Shown: positions 57,333 through 64,000 of the stretch, one piece after another
Numbering within the stretch: position 1 is the first letter of the stretch
Layout of the letters: the number at the start of each line of letters is the position of its first letter
Assembly (NCBI GenBank): GCA_965279075.1
Contig: CBDIHI010000011.1
Span: 682,001 to 746,000, forward strand
Reading direction: 5' to 3'
Source of the DNA: SZAS-79 sp965279075
GTDB lineage: Bacteria > Pseudomonadota > Gammaproteobacteria > Burkholderiales > SG8-39
Length of the DNA: 64,000 nt
The notes under the pieces: model-generated
The model's database searches: none
The model's input: only the letters and a program-made list of their open reading frames with translations
What the model was told of the DNA's origin: nothing
Position numbers and translations under genes: made by a program

Positions 57333-58928
57333 CTAGCGGCGACCTTTCTGAACCTTCTTCTTTACTTGAGGATAACTCTTCTTCCCTTTGATTGAAATAG
57401 TTTTATGGACACGCTTCGACGAGGAATTCGAGGCTGCGGCGGGCACCTGGATCCGCAGCTGCTGGCCGATGGTCAGGCGCCCGATCGGGTTCCAGCGCCG
57501 CAGGTCGTCCGGGGTCACCTTGTAGTGGCCGGCAATCGAAATCAGCGTTTCGCCGGACTTCACCGTATGGACCAGGGTCCGGGTCGCGGCGACCGGAATG
57601 GGCGGCGCGTACATCAGGGGGAGCCGGCCGGCGGTTTCCGCCCCGGACCCGTTGACCGGCACCACGAGGACCGACGGGATCCCCCGGGTGCGGGGCGTGA
57701 TGCCGTTGACCTCGCGAAGTTGCGAGACCGACACGCCGAAGCGCTTGGCGATCGCCTCGAGCTTTTCGCCGCCCTTGGGCTGGTAGGTCTGCCAGGAGAC
57801 CAGCGTCTTGCTGTCGTACTTCTCGAGGTTGGCGTGGAAGAGCTGCACCCGGTCGGCCGGGAGGACGATCCGCGCGTTGACCGAGGCCGGGATGATCGGG
57901 CGGTTGAAGGCCGGGTTCAGCGCCACGAACTCCTCCACCGGCATCTCGGCGAGCTTCGCGGCGAGGCGGATATCCATGTCGCGCTCGCGGCTGACCGTGG
58001 CGAAGTAGGGCTGGTTGGGGATCGGGTCTAGCACGATGCCGAAGGGCGCGGGGTTGGCGATGATGTTCTTCAGCGCCTGCAGCTTGGGCACGTAGTAGCG
58101 GGTCTCCTCCGGCATGCGCAGGCTGGAGTAGTCGATCGGCAGGCCGGCCGCGCGGTTCCTCTCCATGGCCTTGGCTACCGCGTTCTCGCCCCAGTTGTAC
58201 GAGGCTAGCGCCAGGTGCCAGTCGCCGTTCATCTCGTAGATGTCCTTCAGGTAGTCGAGCGCAGCCGAGGTAGAGGCGACGATGTCGCGGCGGCCGTCGT
58301 ACCACCAGTTCTGCGCGAGGTCGTAGCGCTTGCCGGTGCCGGGAATGAACTGCCACAGGCCGGACGCGTGCGCGCGCGAATAGGCCATCGGGTTGAAGGA
58401 GCTTTCGACCATCGGCAGCAGCGCAAGCTCGGTCGGCATGCCGCGCTTTTCGAGCTCCTCGACGATGTGGTACAGGTAGCGCCGGCTGCGCTCGAAGGTG
58501 CGCTTGAGGTAGTCGGGCCGCGCGGCGTACCAAGCGGTGCGGTCCTGCACGATCGGCCCCTCGAGGTTCGGCATCGAGAAGCCCGCGCGGATGCGCTCCC
58601 AGAGGTCGTCGGGTTGCACGGTCCGGTCCACGGTGGCCACGCCGCGCAGGGGTTCCCTGACTTCCTGCTTCTCGCCGTCGAACGGCGGCAGGCGCGTCCC
58701 GTCGAGCGGCTTCGTGTTCGCTGCTGCGGGGGCGGGCTTGGCCGGCTGGAATGCGGGCGGCGGGGTGCCGGCCTGGTGCGGCGCGCGCACTTCCTTCTTC
58801 GGCGCCGCCGGCTCGGCCGGCTCCTGCACGAGCGTCGCGCACCCTGACGCCAGAAGGGCCGCCAGCGCCGCGCTCGCGAGCGAAACAGCTGCGTGGGACC
58901 GGACCCGCACTAGAACCCGTTCTTCCAC
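57333..58928 (-). CDS. mltD: Membrane-bound lytic murein transglycosylase D
   Basis: The start is GTG 58928, overlapping the gloB stop; a second GTG (58910) leaves the lipoprotein signal (LLASGC) intact. The SLT catalytic domain includes LLPMVESSFNPMAYSRAHASGLWQF with the catalytic Glu, and GTGKRYDLAQNWWYDGRRDIVAST. LysM repeats at about 385-430 (GEKLEAIAKRFGVSVSQLREVN) and 460-500 (SGETLISIAGHYKVTPDDLRRWN) bind peptidoglycan. The Lys-rich C-terminus is unusual. It cleaves the glycan strand of peptidoglycan with 1,6-anhydro product formation. Confidence 0.93.
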   Translation of the reverse strand: MEERVLVRVRSHAAVSLASAALAALLASGCATLVQEPAEPAAPKKEVRAPHQAGTPPPAFQPAKPAPAAANTKPLDGTRLPPFDGEKQEVREPLRGVATVDRTVQPDDLWERIRAGFSMPNLEGPIVQDRTAWYAARPDYLKRTFERSRRYLYHIVEELEKRGMPTELALLPMVESSFNPMAYSRAHASGLWQFIPGTGKRYDLAQNWWYDGRRDIVASTSAALDYLKDIYEMNGDWHLALASYNWGENAVAKAMERNRAAGLPIDYSSLRMPEETRYYVPKLQALKNIIANPAPFGIVLDPIPNQPYFATVSRERDMDIRLAAKLAEMPVEEFVALNPAFNRPIIPASVNARIVLPADRVQLFHANLEKYDSKTLVSWQTYQPKGGEKLEAIAKRFGVSVSQLREVNGITPRTRGIPSVLVVPVNGSGAETAGRLPLMYAPPIPVAATRTLVHTVKSGETLISIAGHYKVTPDDLRRWNPIGRLTIGQQLRIQVPAAASNSSSKRVHKTISIKGKKSYPQVKKKVQKGRR

Positions 58929-59674
58929 TCGCGGATGGCGGAGAACACGCCCACCGGGTCGGAGATGCGCGACCCGAGGTACTTGTTCGCGGAGTCGATC
59001 ACCGCCGGCTCGCGGCAGCGCAGGAACGGATTGGTCGCCTTCTCGTCGCCCAGCCGAGAGGGCAGCGTGGGCAGGCCCTTGTCGCGCAGCGCCTGGTCGC
59101 GCTTCTCGCGCGCGGCCAGCGCAGTGTTCGCGGGCTCGACGGCTTTCGCGAACTGCATGTTGGCGAGCGTGTATTCGTGCCCGCAGTAGACGAGCGTTTC
59201 GTCGGGCAGGGCGAGCAGTTTCGCGAGCGAGGCGAACATCTGCGCGGGCGTGCCTTCGAACACGCGCCCGCAGCCGCAGGCGAAGAGCGTGTCGCCACAG
59301 AAAAGGGACTCTAAGCCATAATAGGCGATGTGGGCCCGCGTATGCCCGGGGATGTCCAGCACCGAGAATTCGGCGCCGATTTCCGGGATGCGGACCCGGT
59401 CGCCTTCGGACACGGGGTGCGTCAGCGTCGGGATCGGTTCGTTCTTCGGGCCGTAGACGGGGCAGGGATGGCGGGCCAGCAGCCCGGGGATCCCGCCGAC
59501 GTGGTCGGGGTGGTGGTGCGTGGCAAGGATGGCGGCGAGCTGCAGGCCCTCGGCCGCGAGGTAGTCGAGCACCGGCTGGGATTCTCCCGGGTCGACGACC
59601 GCAGCGTGCGTGGCCGTGCGCAGCGTCCAGATGTAATTGTCCTTGAACGCCTTCAGCGGAACGATGGTTGTCAT
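58910..59674 (-). CDS. gloB: Hydroxyacylglutathione hydrolase (glyoxalase II)
   Basis: The ATG at 59674 gives 254 residues. The metallo-beta-lactamase motif ATHHHPDHVGG (about 51-61), SLFCGDTLFACGCGRVFEG and YCGHEYTLANMQFA supply the metal ligands. It hydrolyses S-lactoylglutathione after glyoxalase I. Its start codon directly abuts that of the divergent methyltransferase (CATATG). The order gloB, methyltransferase, rnhA, dnaQ is also found in enterobacteria. Confidence 0.96.
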   Translation of the reverse strand: MTTIVPLKAFKDNYIWTLRTATHAAVVDPGESQPVLDYLAAEGLQLAAILATHHHPDHVGGIPGLLARHPCPVYGPKNEPIPTLTHPVSEGDRVRIPEIGAEFSVLDIPGHTRAHIAYYGLESLFCGDTLFACGCGRVFEGTPAQMFASLAKLLALPDETLVYCGHEYTLANMQFAKAVEPANTALAAREKRDQALRDKGLPTLPSRLGDEKATNPFLRCREPAVIDSANKYLGSRISDPVGVFSAIREWKNGF

Positions 59675-60463
59675 ATGCCTATTGTATCTCCGGTATCTCC
59701 GGTACCTCCGGCCTCCGCGGACCCCGCGGCAGCGTCCCCGACGCTCGCCGGCTGGCTCGAAACGCCGCAGGGCCGCTACGTGCTCGGCTGGGAGCAGCAG
59801 CAGTTTGACAGCGCGGTCGAGGACGTGTTCGGCTTTCGCGCCGTGCAGGTGGGGCTGCCGGGCATCGACTTCCTGCGCCGCAACCGGATCCCGTACCGCT
59901 TCCCGCTGTCCCTCGAACCCGGGGCCGCGGTGACCGCAGACCCGCTGCAGCTGCCGATCGCCTCCCAGAGCCTCGACCTCGCCGTGCTGCCGCACGTGCT
60001 CGAATTCAGCGCCGACCCCCACCACGTGCTGCGCGAGGCCGAGCGCGTGCTGGTGCCCGAGGGCCATATCGTGATTTCCGGGTTCAACACGCTCTCGCTG
60101 TGGGGCCTCAAGCAGTCCCTCGCGCGGCGTGGCGCGCCGTGCCCGTGGGACGCCCGCACGATCGGGTTGCTGCGCCTCAAGGATTGGCTGCGGCTGCTCG
60201 GCTTCGAGATCAACGGCGGCATGTTCGGCTGCTACGCGCCGCCCTTCGCCAGCGACAAGTGGCTGTCCCGCTCCGCGTTCATGGAGAAGGCCGGCGCGCG
60301 CTGGTGGCCGATCGCGGGCGGCGTGTACGTCGTGCGCGCGGTCAAGCGCACCGTAGGCATGCGCCTCGTGATGCCCGCATGGCGCCGCGAACGTGCAAAA
60401 GCCAGGGCGCTGTCGCCCGTCACCAATTCCAACGGCCATGCCAGCGAGCGCCATGACGATTGA
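59675..60463 (+). CDS. SAM-dependent methyltransferase, YafS-like
   Basis: The ATG at 59675 gives 262 residues. The first about 22 are a Pro/Ala/Ser-rich stretch encoded in part by three 9-base tandem repeats (59684-59710). The methyltransferase region starts LAGWLETPQGRYVLGWEQQQFD. LPIASQSLDLAVLPHVLEFSADPHHVLREAERVL is the post-motif segment, and the first SAM motif is degenerate. In E. coli the yafS product occupies the same position between gloB and rnhA. The substrate is unknown. Confidence 0.9.
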   Translation: MPIVSPVSPVPPASADPAAASPTLAGWLETPQGRYVLGWEQQQFDSAVEDVFGFRAVQVGLPGIDFLRRNRIPYRFPLSLEPGAAVTADPLQLPIASQSLDLAVLPHVLEFSADPHHVLREAERVLVPEGHIVISGFNTLSLWGLKQSLARRGAPCPWDARTIGLLRLKDWLRLLGFEINGGMFGCYAPPFASDKWLSRSAFMEKAGARWWPIAGGVYVVRAVKRTVGMRLVMPAWRRERAKARALSPVTNSNGHASERHDD

Positions 60464-60473
60464 CAAGGATGCC

Positions 60474-60920
60474 ATGCACGAAGACACAGTCGAGATCTAC
60501 GCGGATGGTGCCTGCAAGGGCAACCCCGGGCCCGGCGGGTGGGGCGCGTTGCTCACCGCGCAGGGGAAGAAGAAGGAGCTCTTCGGCGGCGAGCCGCTGA
60601 CCACCAACAACCGCATGGAGCTGATGGCGGTGATCAGCGCGCTGGAGTCCCTCAAGCGGTCCTGCACGGTGGTCCTGTACACCGACTCGCAGTACGTGCA
60701 AAAAGGCATCTCGGAATGGATACACTCTTGGAAGCGGCGCGGCTGGAAGACGGCCGACAAGAAGCCGGTGAAGAACGAGGACCTGTGGCGCAGGCTGGAC
60801 ACCGCCACGCAGGGCCACCGCGTCGACTGGCGCTGGGTGAAGGGGCATGCGGGCAACCCCGGCAACGAGCGCGCCGACGAGCTGGCGAACATGGGCATAG
60901 AGCAACCCAGGAGTGACTGA
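60474..60920 (+). CDS. rnhA: Ribonuclease HI
   Basis: The ATG at 60474 follows AAGGA by five bases and gives 148 residues; ATG 60453 would add seven. The catalytic acids are Asp11 (IYADGACKGNPG), Glu of NNRMELMAV, Asp of YTDSQYV and Asp of NERADELA. It removes RNA from RNA-DNA hybrids. Its TGA and the dnaQ ATG share one base. Confidence 0.96.
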   Translation: MHEDTVEIYADGACKGNPGPGGWGALLTAQGKKKELFGGEPLTTNNRMELMAVISALESLKRSCTVVLYTDSQYVQKGISEWIHSWKRRGWKTADKKPVKNEDLWRRLDTATQGHRVDWRWVKGHAGNPGNERADELANMGIEQPRSD

Positions 60921-61639
60921 TGGCAACCAGGCTGGTCGTGCTGGACACGGAAACCACGGGCCTCAGCGCCCGCATGGGCGACCGCGTGGTCGAAATCGGC
61001 TGCATCGAGATCCTCGACCGGCGCGTGTCCGAGAACCGTTTCCACACCTACCTGAATCCCGGGCGGCCGAGCGACCCGGGCGCCGAGCGGGTCCACGGCC
61101 TGACGACGGAGTTCCTCTCGGACAAGCCGAAATTCACCGAGATCGCGCGCGATTTCGTGGAATACATCAAGGGTGCGGAGCTGATCATCCACAACGCCGC
61201 GTTCGACGTGGAGTTCCTCGACCAGGAGCTGCAGCTCGCGAAGCTCGGCAAGGTGGCCAACCACTGCTCGGGCGTGATCGACACGCTGCTGCGTGCCCGT
61301 GAGCTGCACCCCGGCAAGAAGAACACGCTCGACGCCCTGTGCGAGCGCTACGGCATCGACAATTCGCACCGCACGCTGCACGGCGCGCTGCTGGACGCCT
61401 CGCTGCTCGCCGAGGTCTACCTTGCGATGTCGCGCGGGCAGGAGAGCCTGATCGTCGAGACCGACTCGCCGCCCACGCTGGCCGGCGGGACCGCGACCTT
61501 CGACGCCTCGAAGCTCGTGGTGCTGCGCGCCGGCAAGGAGGAGCTCGCCGAGCACGAGAAGATCCTCACGGCGATCGACAAGGAGTCCAAGGGAAAAATG
61601 CTTTGGCGGACGTTGGAGGGTGGCGTCACGGACGCATGA
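60920..61639 (+). CDS. dnaQ: DNA polymerase III epsilon subunit (3'-5' proofreading exonuclease)
   Basis: The 239-residue protein has the exonuclease motifs LDTETTG (Asp8 and Glu10), LIIHNAAFDVEFLDQEL and HRTLHGALLDASLLAEVY. The C-terminal part that binds the polymerase alpha subunit is present. It follows rnhA with a one-base overlap and precedes a gap of 86 bases. Confidence 0.96.
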   Translation: MATRLVVLDTETTGLSARMGDRVVEIGCIEILDRRVSENRFHTYLNPGRPSDPGAERVHGLTTEFLSDKPKFTEIARDFVEYIKGAELIIHNAAFDVEFLDQELQLAKLGKVANHCSGVIDTLLRARELHPGKKNTLDALCERYGIDNSHRTLHGALLDASLLAEVYLAMSRGQESLIVETDSPPTLAGGTATFDASKLVVLRAGKEELAEHEKILTAIDKESKGKMLWRTLEGGVTDA

Positions 61640-61725
61640 ATGTTTGACATTTGTTAAATTAGATCGGCGGCAGTAGCCAGCCTCCTGCCAGCCGGCATGC
61701 CTTATTTGGAAATTGGAGGAGACGG

Positions 61726-63360
61726 ATGGGCAACCCCTACGAGCAGGACCTCGACAAGAACCGGGCGAACTACGCGCCGCTGACGCCGCTCACGTTCATC
61801 GAGCGGGCGGCCTCCGTGTATCCCGACCGCGTCGCCGTGGTGCACGGCGCACAGCGCTACACCTGGAGGGAAACCTACGCGCGCTGCCGGCGGCTCGCCT
61901 CGGCGCTCGCGAAGCGCGGTATCGGCACCGGCGACACGGTGGCCGTGATGCTGCCCAACACCCCGCCGATGGTTGAGGCGCATTTCGGCGTGCCGGTCAC
62001 CGGCGCGGTCTTGAACGCGCTGAACACGCGCCTCGACGCCGAGTCGATCGCATTCATGCTGGACCACGGCGGCGCGAAACTGCTGATCACCGACCGGGAA
62101 TTCTCGCCCGTGGTGGAGAAGGCGCTGGCGCTCGCGAAGAGCCGGCCCGTCGTCATCGACGTCGACGACCCGGCGTTCTCCGGCGGTAAGCTGCTCGGCG
62201 AAAAGGACTACGAGGCGCTGCTCGCCGAAGGCGACCCGGACCATCCCTGGGGCGGGCCCGCGGACGAGTGGCAGGCGATCGCGCTGGGCTACACCTCGGG
62301 CACCACCGGCAACCCCAAGGGCGTGGTCACCCACCACCGCGGCGCCTACCTGAATGCCCTTGGCAACATCATCACCTGGGCGATGCCGCACCATGCGGTC
62401 TACCTGTGGACGCTGCCGATGTTCCACTGCAACGGCTGGTGCTTCCCGTGGACGATGGCCGCCAACGCCGGTACCAACATCTGCCTGCGCAAGGTCGAGG
62501 CCGCGCCCATCCTCACTGCGATCCGCGAGCACAAGGTCAGCCACTACTGCGGCGCGCCTATCGTGCACCAGACGCTGATCAACGCGCCGGAGGAACTCAA
62601 GCGCGGCATCAAGCACAAGGTCAGCTGCCTCGTGGCCGGGGCCGCGCCGCCCGCCGCGATCCTCGAGGGCATGGAGCAGATGGGGTTCTCCATCACGCAC
62701 GTCTACGGCCTCACCGAGGTCTACGGGCCCTCCACGGTGTGCGCCAAGCACGAGGACTGGGAGGCGCTGCCGCTCTCGGAGCAGGCGCGCCTCAACGGCC
62801 GCCAGGGCGTGCGCTACGCGGTGCAGGAGGCGGTCACCGTGATGAACCCGGAAACCATGCAGCCCGTGCCCGCCGACGGCGAGACCATGGGCGAGATCAT
62901 GTTCCGCGGCAACGTCACGATGAAGGGCTACCTGAAGAATCCCGCGGCCACGAAAGAAGCGTTCGAAGGCGGCTGGTTCCACTCCGGCGACCTTGCGGTG
63001 ATGTACCCCGACGGCTACGTGAAGATCAAGGACCGCTCCAAGGACATCATCATCTCGGGCGGCGAGAACATCTCTTCCATCGAGGTCGAGGACGTGCTCT
63101 ACCGGCACGCCGCGGTGATGGCGGCGGCGGTGGTCGCGCAGCCCGATCCCAAATGGGGCGAGACGCCGTGCGCCTTCGTCGAACTGAAGACCGGCGCGAG
63201 CGCCACCGAGGCCGAGGTCATCGAGTTCTGCCGCCTGCACATGGCGCGCTTCAAGGCGCCGAAGCGCGTGGTGTTCGGCACGCTGCCCAAGACCTCGACC
63301 GGCAAGATCCAGAAGTTCATGTTGCGCGAGCAGGCGAAGTCCGCTTCCGCGATCGAATAA
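61726..63360 (+). CDS. Acyl-CoA synthetase (AMP-forming)
   Basis: The 544-residue ANL-family enzyme is preceded by GGAGGAG. YTSGTTGNPKGVVTHHRG (about 189-206) is the AMP-binding P-loop, YGLTEVYGP the substrate-linked motif, and SGGENISSIEVEDVLY and TSTGKIQKF the C-terminal adenylation/thioesterification hinge with catalytic Lys. It is close to medium-chain or branched acyl-CoA ligases of the FadD/AlkK group; exact acid unknown. Next to an enoyl-CoA hydratase, it suggests fatty or aromatic acid degradation. A TTGACA at 61644 has no partner -10. Confidence 0.93.
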   Translation: MGNPYEQDLDKNRANYAPLTPLTFIERAASVYPDRVAVVHGAQRYTWRETYARCRRLASALAKRGIGTGDTVAVMLPNTPPMVEAHFGVPVTGAVLNALNTRLDAESIAFMLDHGGAKLLITDREFSPVVEKALALAKSRPVVIDVDDPAFSGGKLLGEKDYEALLAEGDPDHPWGGPADEWQAIALGYTSGTTGNPKGVVTHHRGAYLNALGNIITWAMPHHAVYLWTLPMFHCNGWCFPWTMAANAGTNICLRKVEAAPILTAIREHKVSHYCGAPIVHQTLINAPEELKRGIKHKVSCLVAGAAPPAAILEGMEQMGFSITHVYGLTEVYGPSTVCAKHEDWEALPLSEQARLNGRQGVRYAVQEAVTVMNPETMQPVPADGETMGEIMFRGNVTMKGYLKNPAATKEAFEGGWFHSGDLAVMYPDGYVKIKDRSKDIIISGGENISSIEVEDVLYRHAAVMAAAVVAQPDPKWGETPCAFVELKTGASATEAEVIEFCRLHMARFKAPKRVVFGTLPKTSTGKIQKFMLREQAKSASAIE

Positions 63361-63370
63361 AGGAGGTCCC

Positions 63371-64000
63371 ATGAGCGCCGTGCCCCAGGCCGAACCGCCC
63401 CTGCTGCTGCGCGAGGACCGCGACGGCATTGCCACGCTGACGCTGAACCGCCCGGCGCAGATGAACCTGCTGACGCTCGGCATGCTCGGCGCGCTGCAGG
63501 CCGCGTTCGACGCAATCGCCAATGACACAAGCGTGCGCGTCGTCGTACTTGCCGCCGCGGGCAAGGGCTTCTGCGCGGGCCACGACCTGAAGGAAATTCA
63601 GTCGCTCGCCACGCCGGACAGGATCGCCGGCCTGTTCGAGGCCTGCAACGGCATGATGCTGTCGATCCAGCGGCTGCCGCAGCCGGTGATCGCGCGCGTG
63701 CAAGGCACCGCGGCGGCGGCGGGCTGCCAGCTGGTGGCACAGTGCGACCTCGCGGTCGCTTCGGACGCCGCGCGCTTCACGACGCCCGGCGTCAACTGGG
63801 GGTTCTTCTGTTCCACGCCCGGCGTGCCCATCGGCCGCAACATGCTCCGCAAGCACGCGCTGGAGATGCTGCTTACGGGCGACCTGCTCGACGCGGCCAA
63901 GGCGCTCGACTGGGGCCTCGTCAACAAGGTCGTCCCGGCGGCGGGGCTCGACGCCGCGGTGGCGGATCTCGCCGGCCGGATAGCGGCCAAGCCGCCGGCC
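63371..64000 (+). CDS. Enoyl-CoA hydratase/isomerase family protein, cut by the window end
   Basis: The ATG at 63371 follows a near-perfect AAGGAGGT ribosome site (63360-63367) in the acyl-CoA synthetase stop region. The visible 210 residues show the crotonase fold: DGIATLTLNRPAQMNLLTLGML, the oxyanion-hole segment GKGFCAGHDLKEI and a second one, QGTAAAAGCQLVAQCDLAVASDAARF. The usual first catalytic Glu position reads Ala-Gly-Cys here, so hydratase activity is uncertain and isomerase or other crotonase chemistry is possible. The C-terminus lies outside the window. Confidence 0.92.
   Translation, partial: MSAVPQAEPPLLLREDRDGIATLTLNRPAQMNLLTLGMLGALQAAFDAIANDTSVRVVVLAAAGKGFCAGHDLKEIQSLATPDRIAGLFEACNGMMLSIQRLPQPVIARVQGTAAAAGCQLVAQCDLAVASDAARFTTPGVNWGFFCSTPGVPIGRNMLRKHALEMLLTGDLLDAAKALDWGLVNKVVPAAGLDAAVADLAGRIAAKPPA

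Noticed and set aside
61644..61649. TTGACA before the acyl-CoA synthetase gene as a promoter
   Set aside because: No acceptable -10 hexamer lies 16-18 bases downstream.

Overview
The window reads as chromosomal DNA of a high-GC betaproteobacterium, probably Burkholderiales. The basis is a Bug-type tricarboxylate-transporter binding protein, the order tig-clpP-clpX-lon-hupB-tRNA-Val-tRNA-Asp-(island)-ppiD-fabI, an hpnCDE squalene cluster, and a gloB-methyltransferase-rnhA-dnaQ block. This placement is inferred from gene content and order; no rRNA is present.

Bases 1-10350 are catabolic. A truncated LysR regulator is followed by a minus-strand run: FAD/GcvT dimethylglycine-dehydrogenase-like enzyme, Bug binding protein, gamma-glutamyltransferase-like enzyme and PchB-like chorismate mutase. 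Divergent from it lie an atypical M19 dipeptidase, a V4R-domain protein split by a one-base frameshift, and a CitE-like lyase. Then come a GST and a GrdB-like selenoprotein whose in-frame UGA is followed by a good bacterial SECIS hairpin.

Bases 10346-19896 hold a minus-strand run (SDR, TauE-type exporter, methyltransferase, 22-residue microprotein, two tartrate-dehydrogenase-type enzymes). The plus-strand run is tsaB, rimI and a family 4 uracil-DNA glycosylase, then lemA with two TPM-domain genes and a secreted M20 peptidase. A large nested palindrome separates the last gene from convergent lplT.

Bases 20045-34382 are mostly housekeeping: lplT, a LysR regulator, alr, radA, hpnE/hpnD/hpnC (squalene for hopanoids), tRNA-Leu, tig, clpP, clpX, lon, hupB, tRNA-Val and tRNA-Asp.

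Bases 34369-47466 are a genomic island of about 13 kb inserted at the 3' end of tRNA-Asp. A 14-bp direct repeat of the tRNA end flanks it. It carries a replacement terminator, a truncated tyrosine integrase behind a consensus promoter, a LysR regulator, and one operon encoding a carboxymuconolactone-decarboxylase-like protein, a branched-chain-type ABC importer and heterotetrameric sarcosine oxidase (soxBDAG). The original tRNA terminator survives on the far side, next to ppiD. The island enzyme would oxidise sarcosine, the product expected from a dimethylglycine dehydrogenase such as the one at 3791-6256, so the two regions may be metabolically complementary (inference).

Bases 47540-64000 return to the core chromosome: ppiD, fabI, a peptide ABC importer with a fused two-domain ATPase, a secreted protein of unknown function, mltD, gloB, a YafS-like methyltransferase, rnhA, dnaQ, an acyl-CoA synthetase and a truncated enoyl-CoA hydratase.
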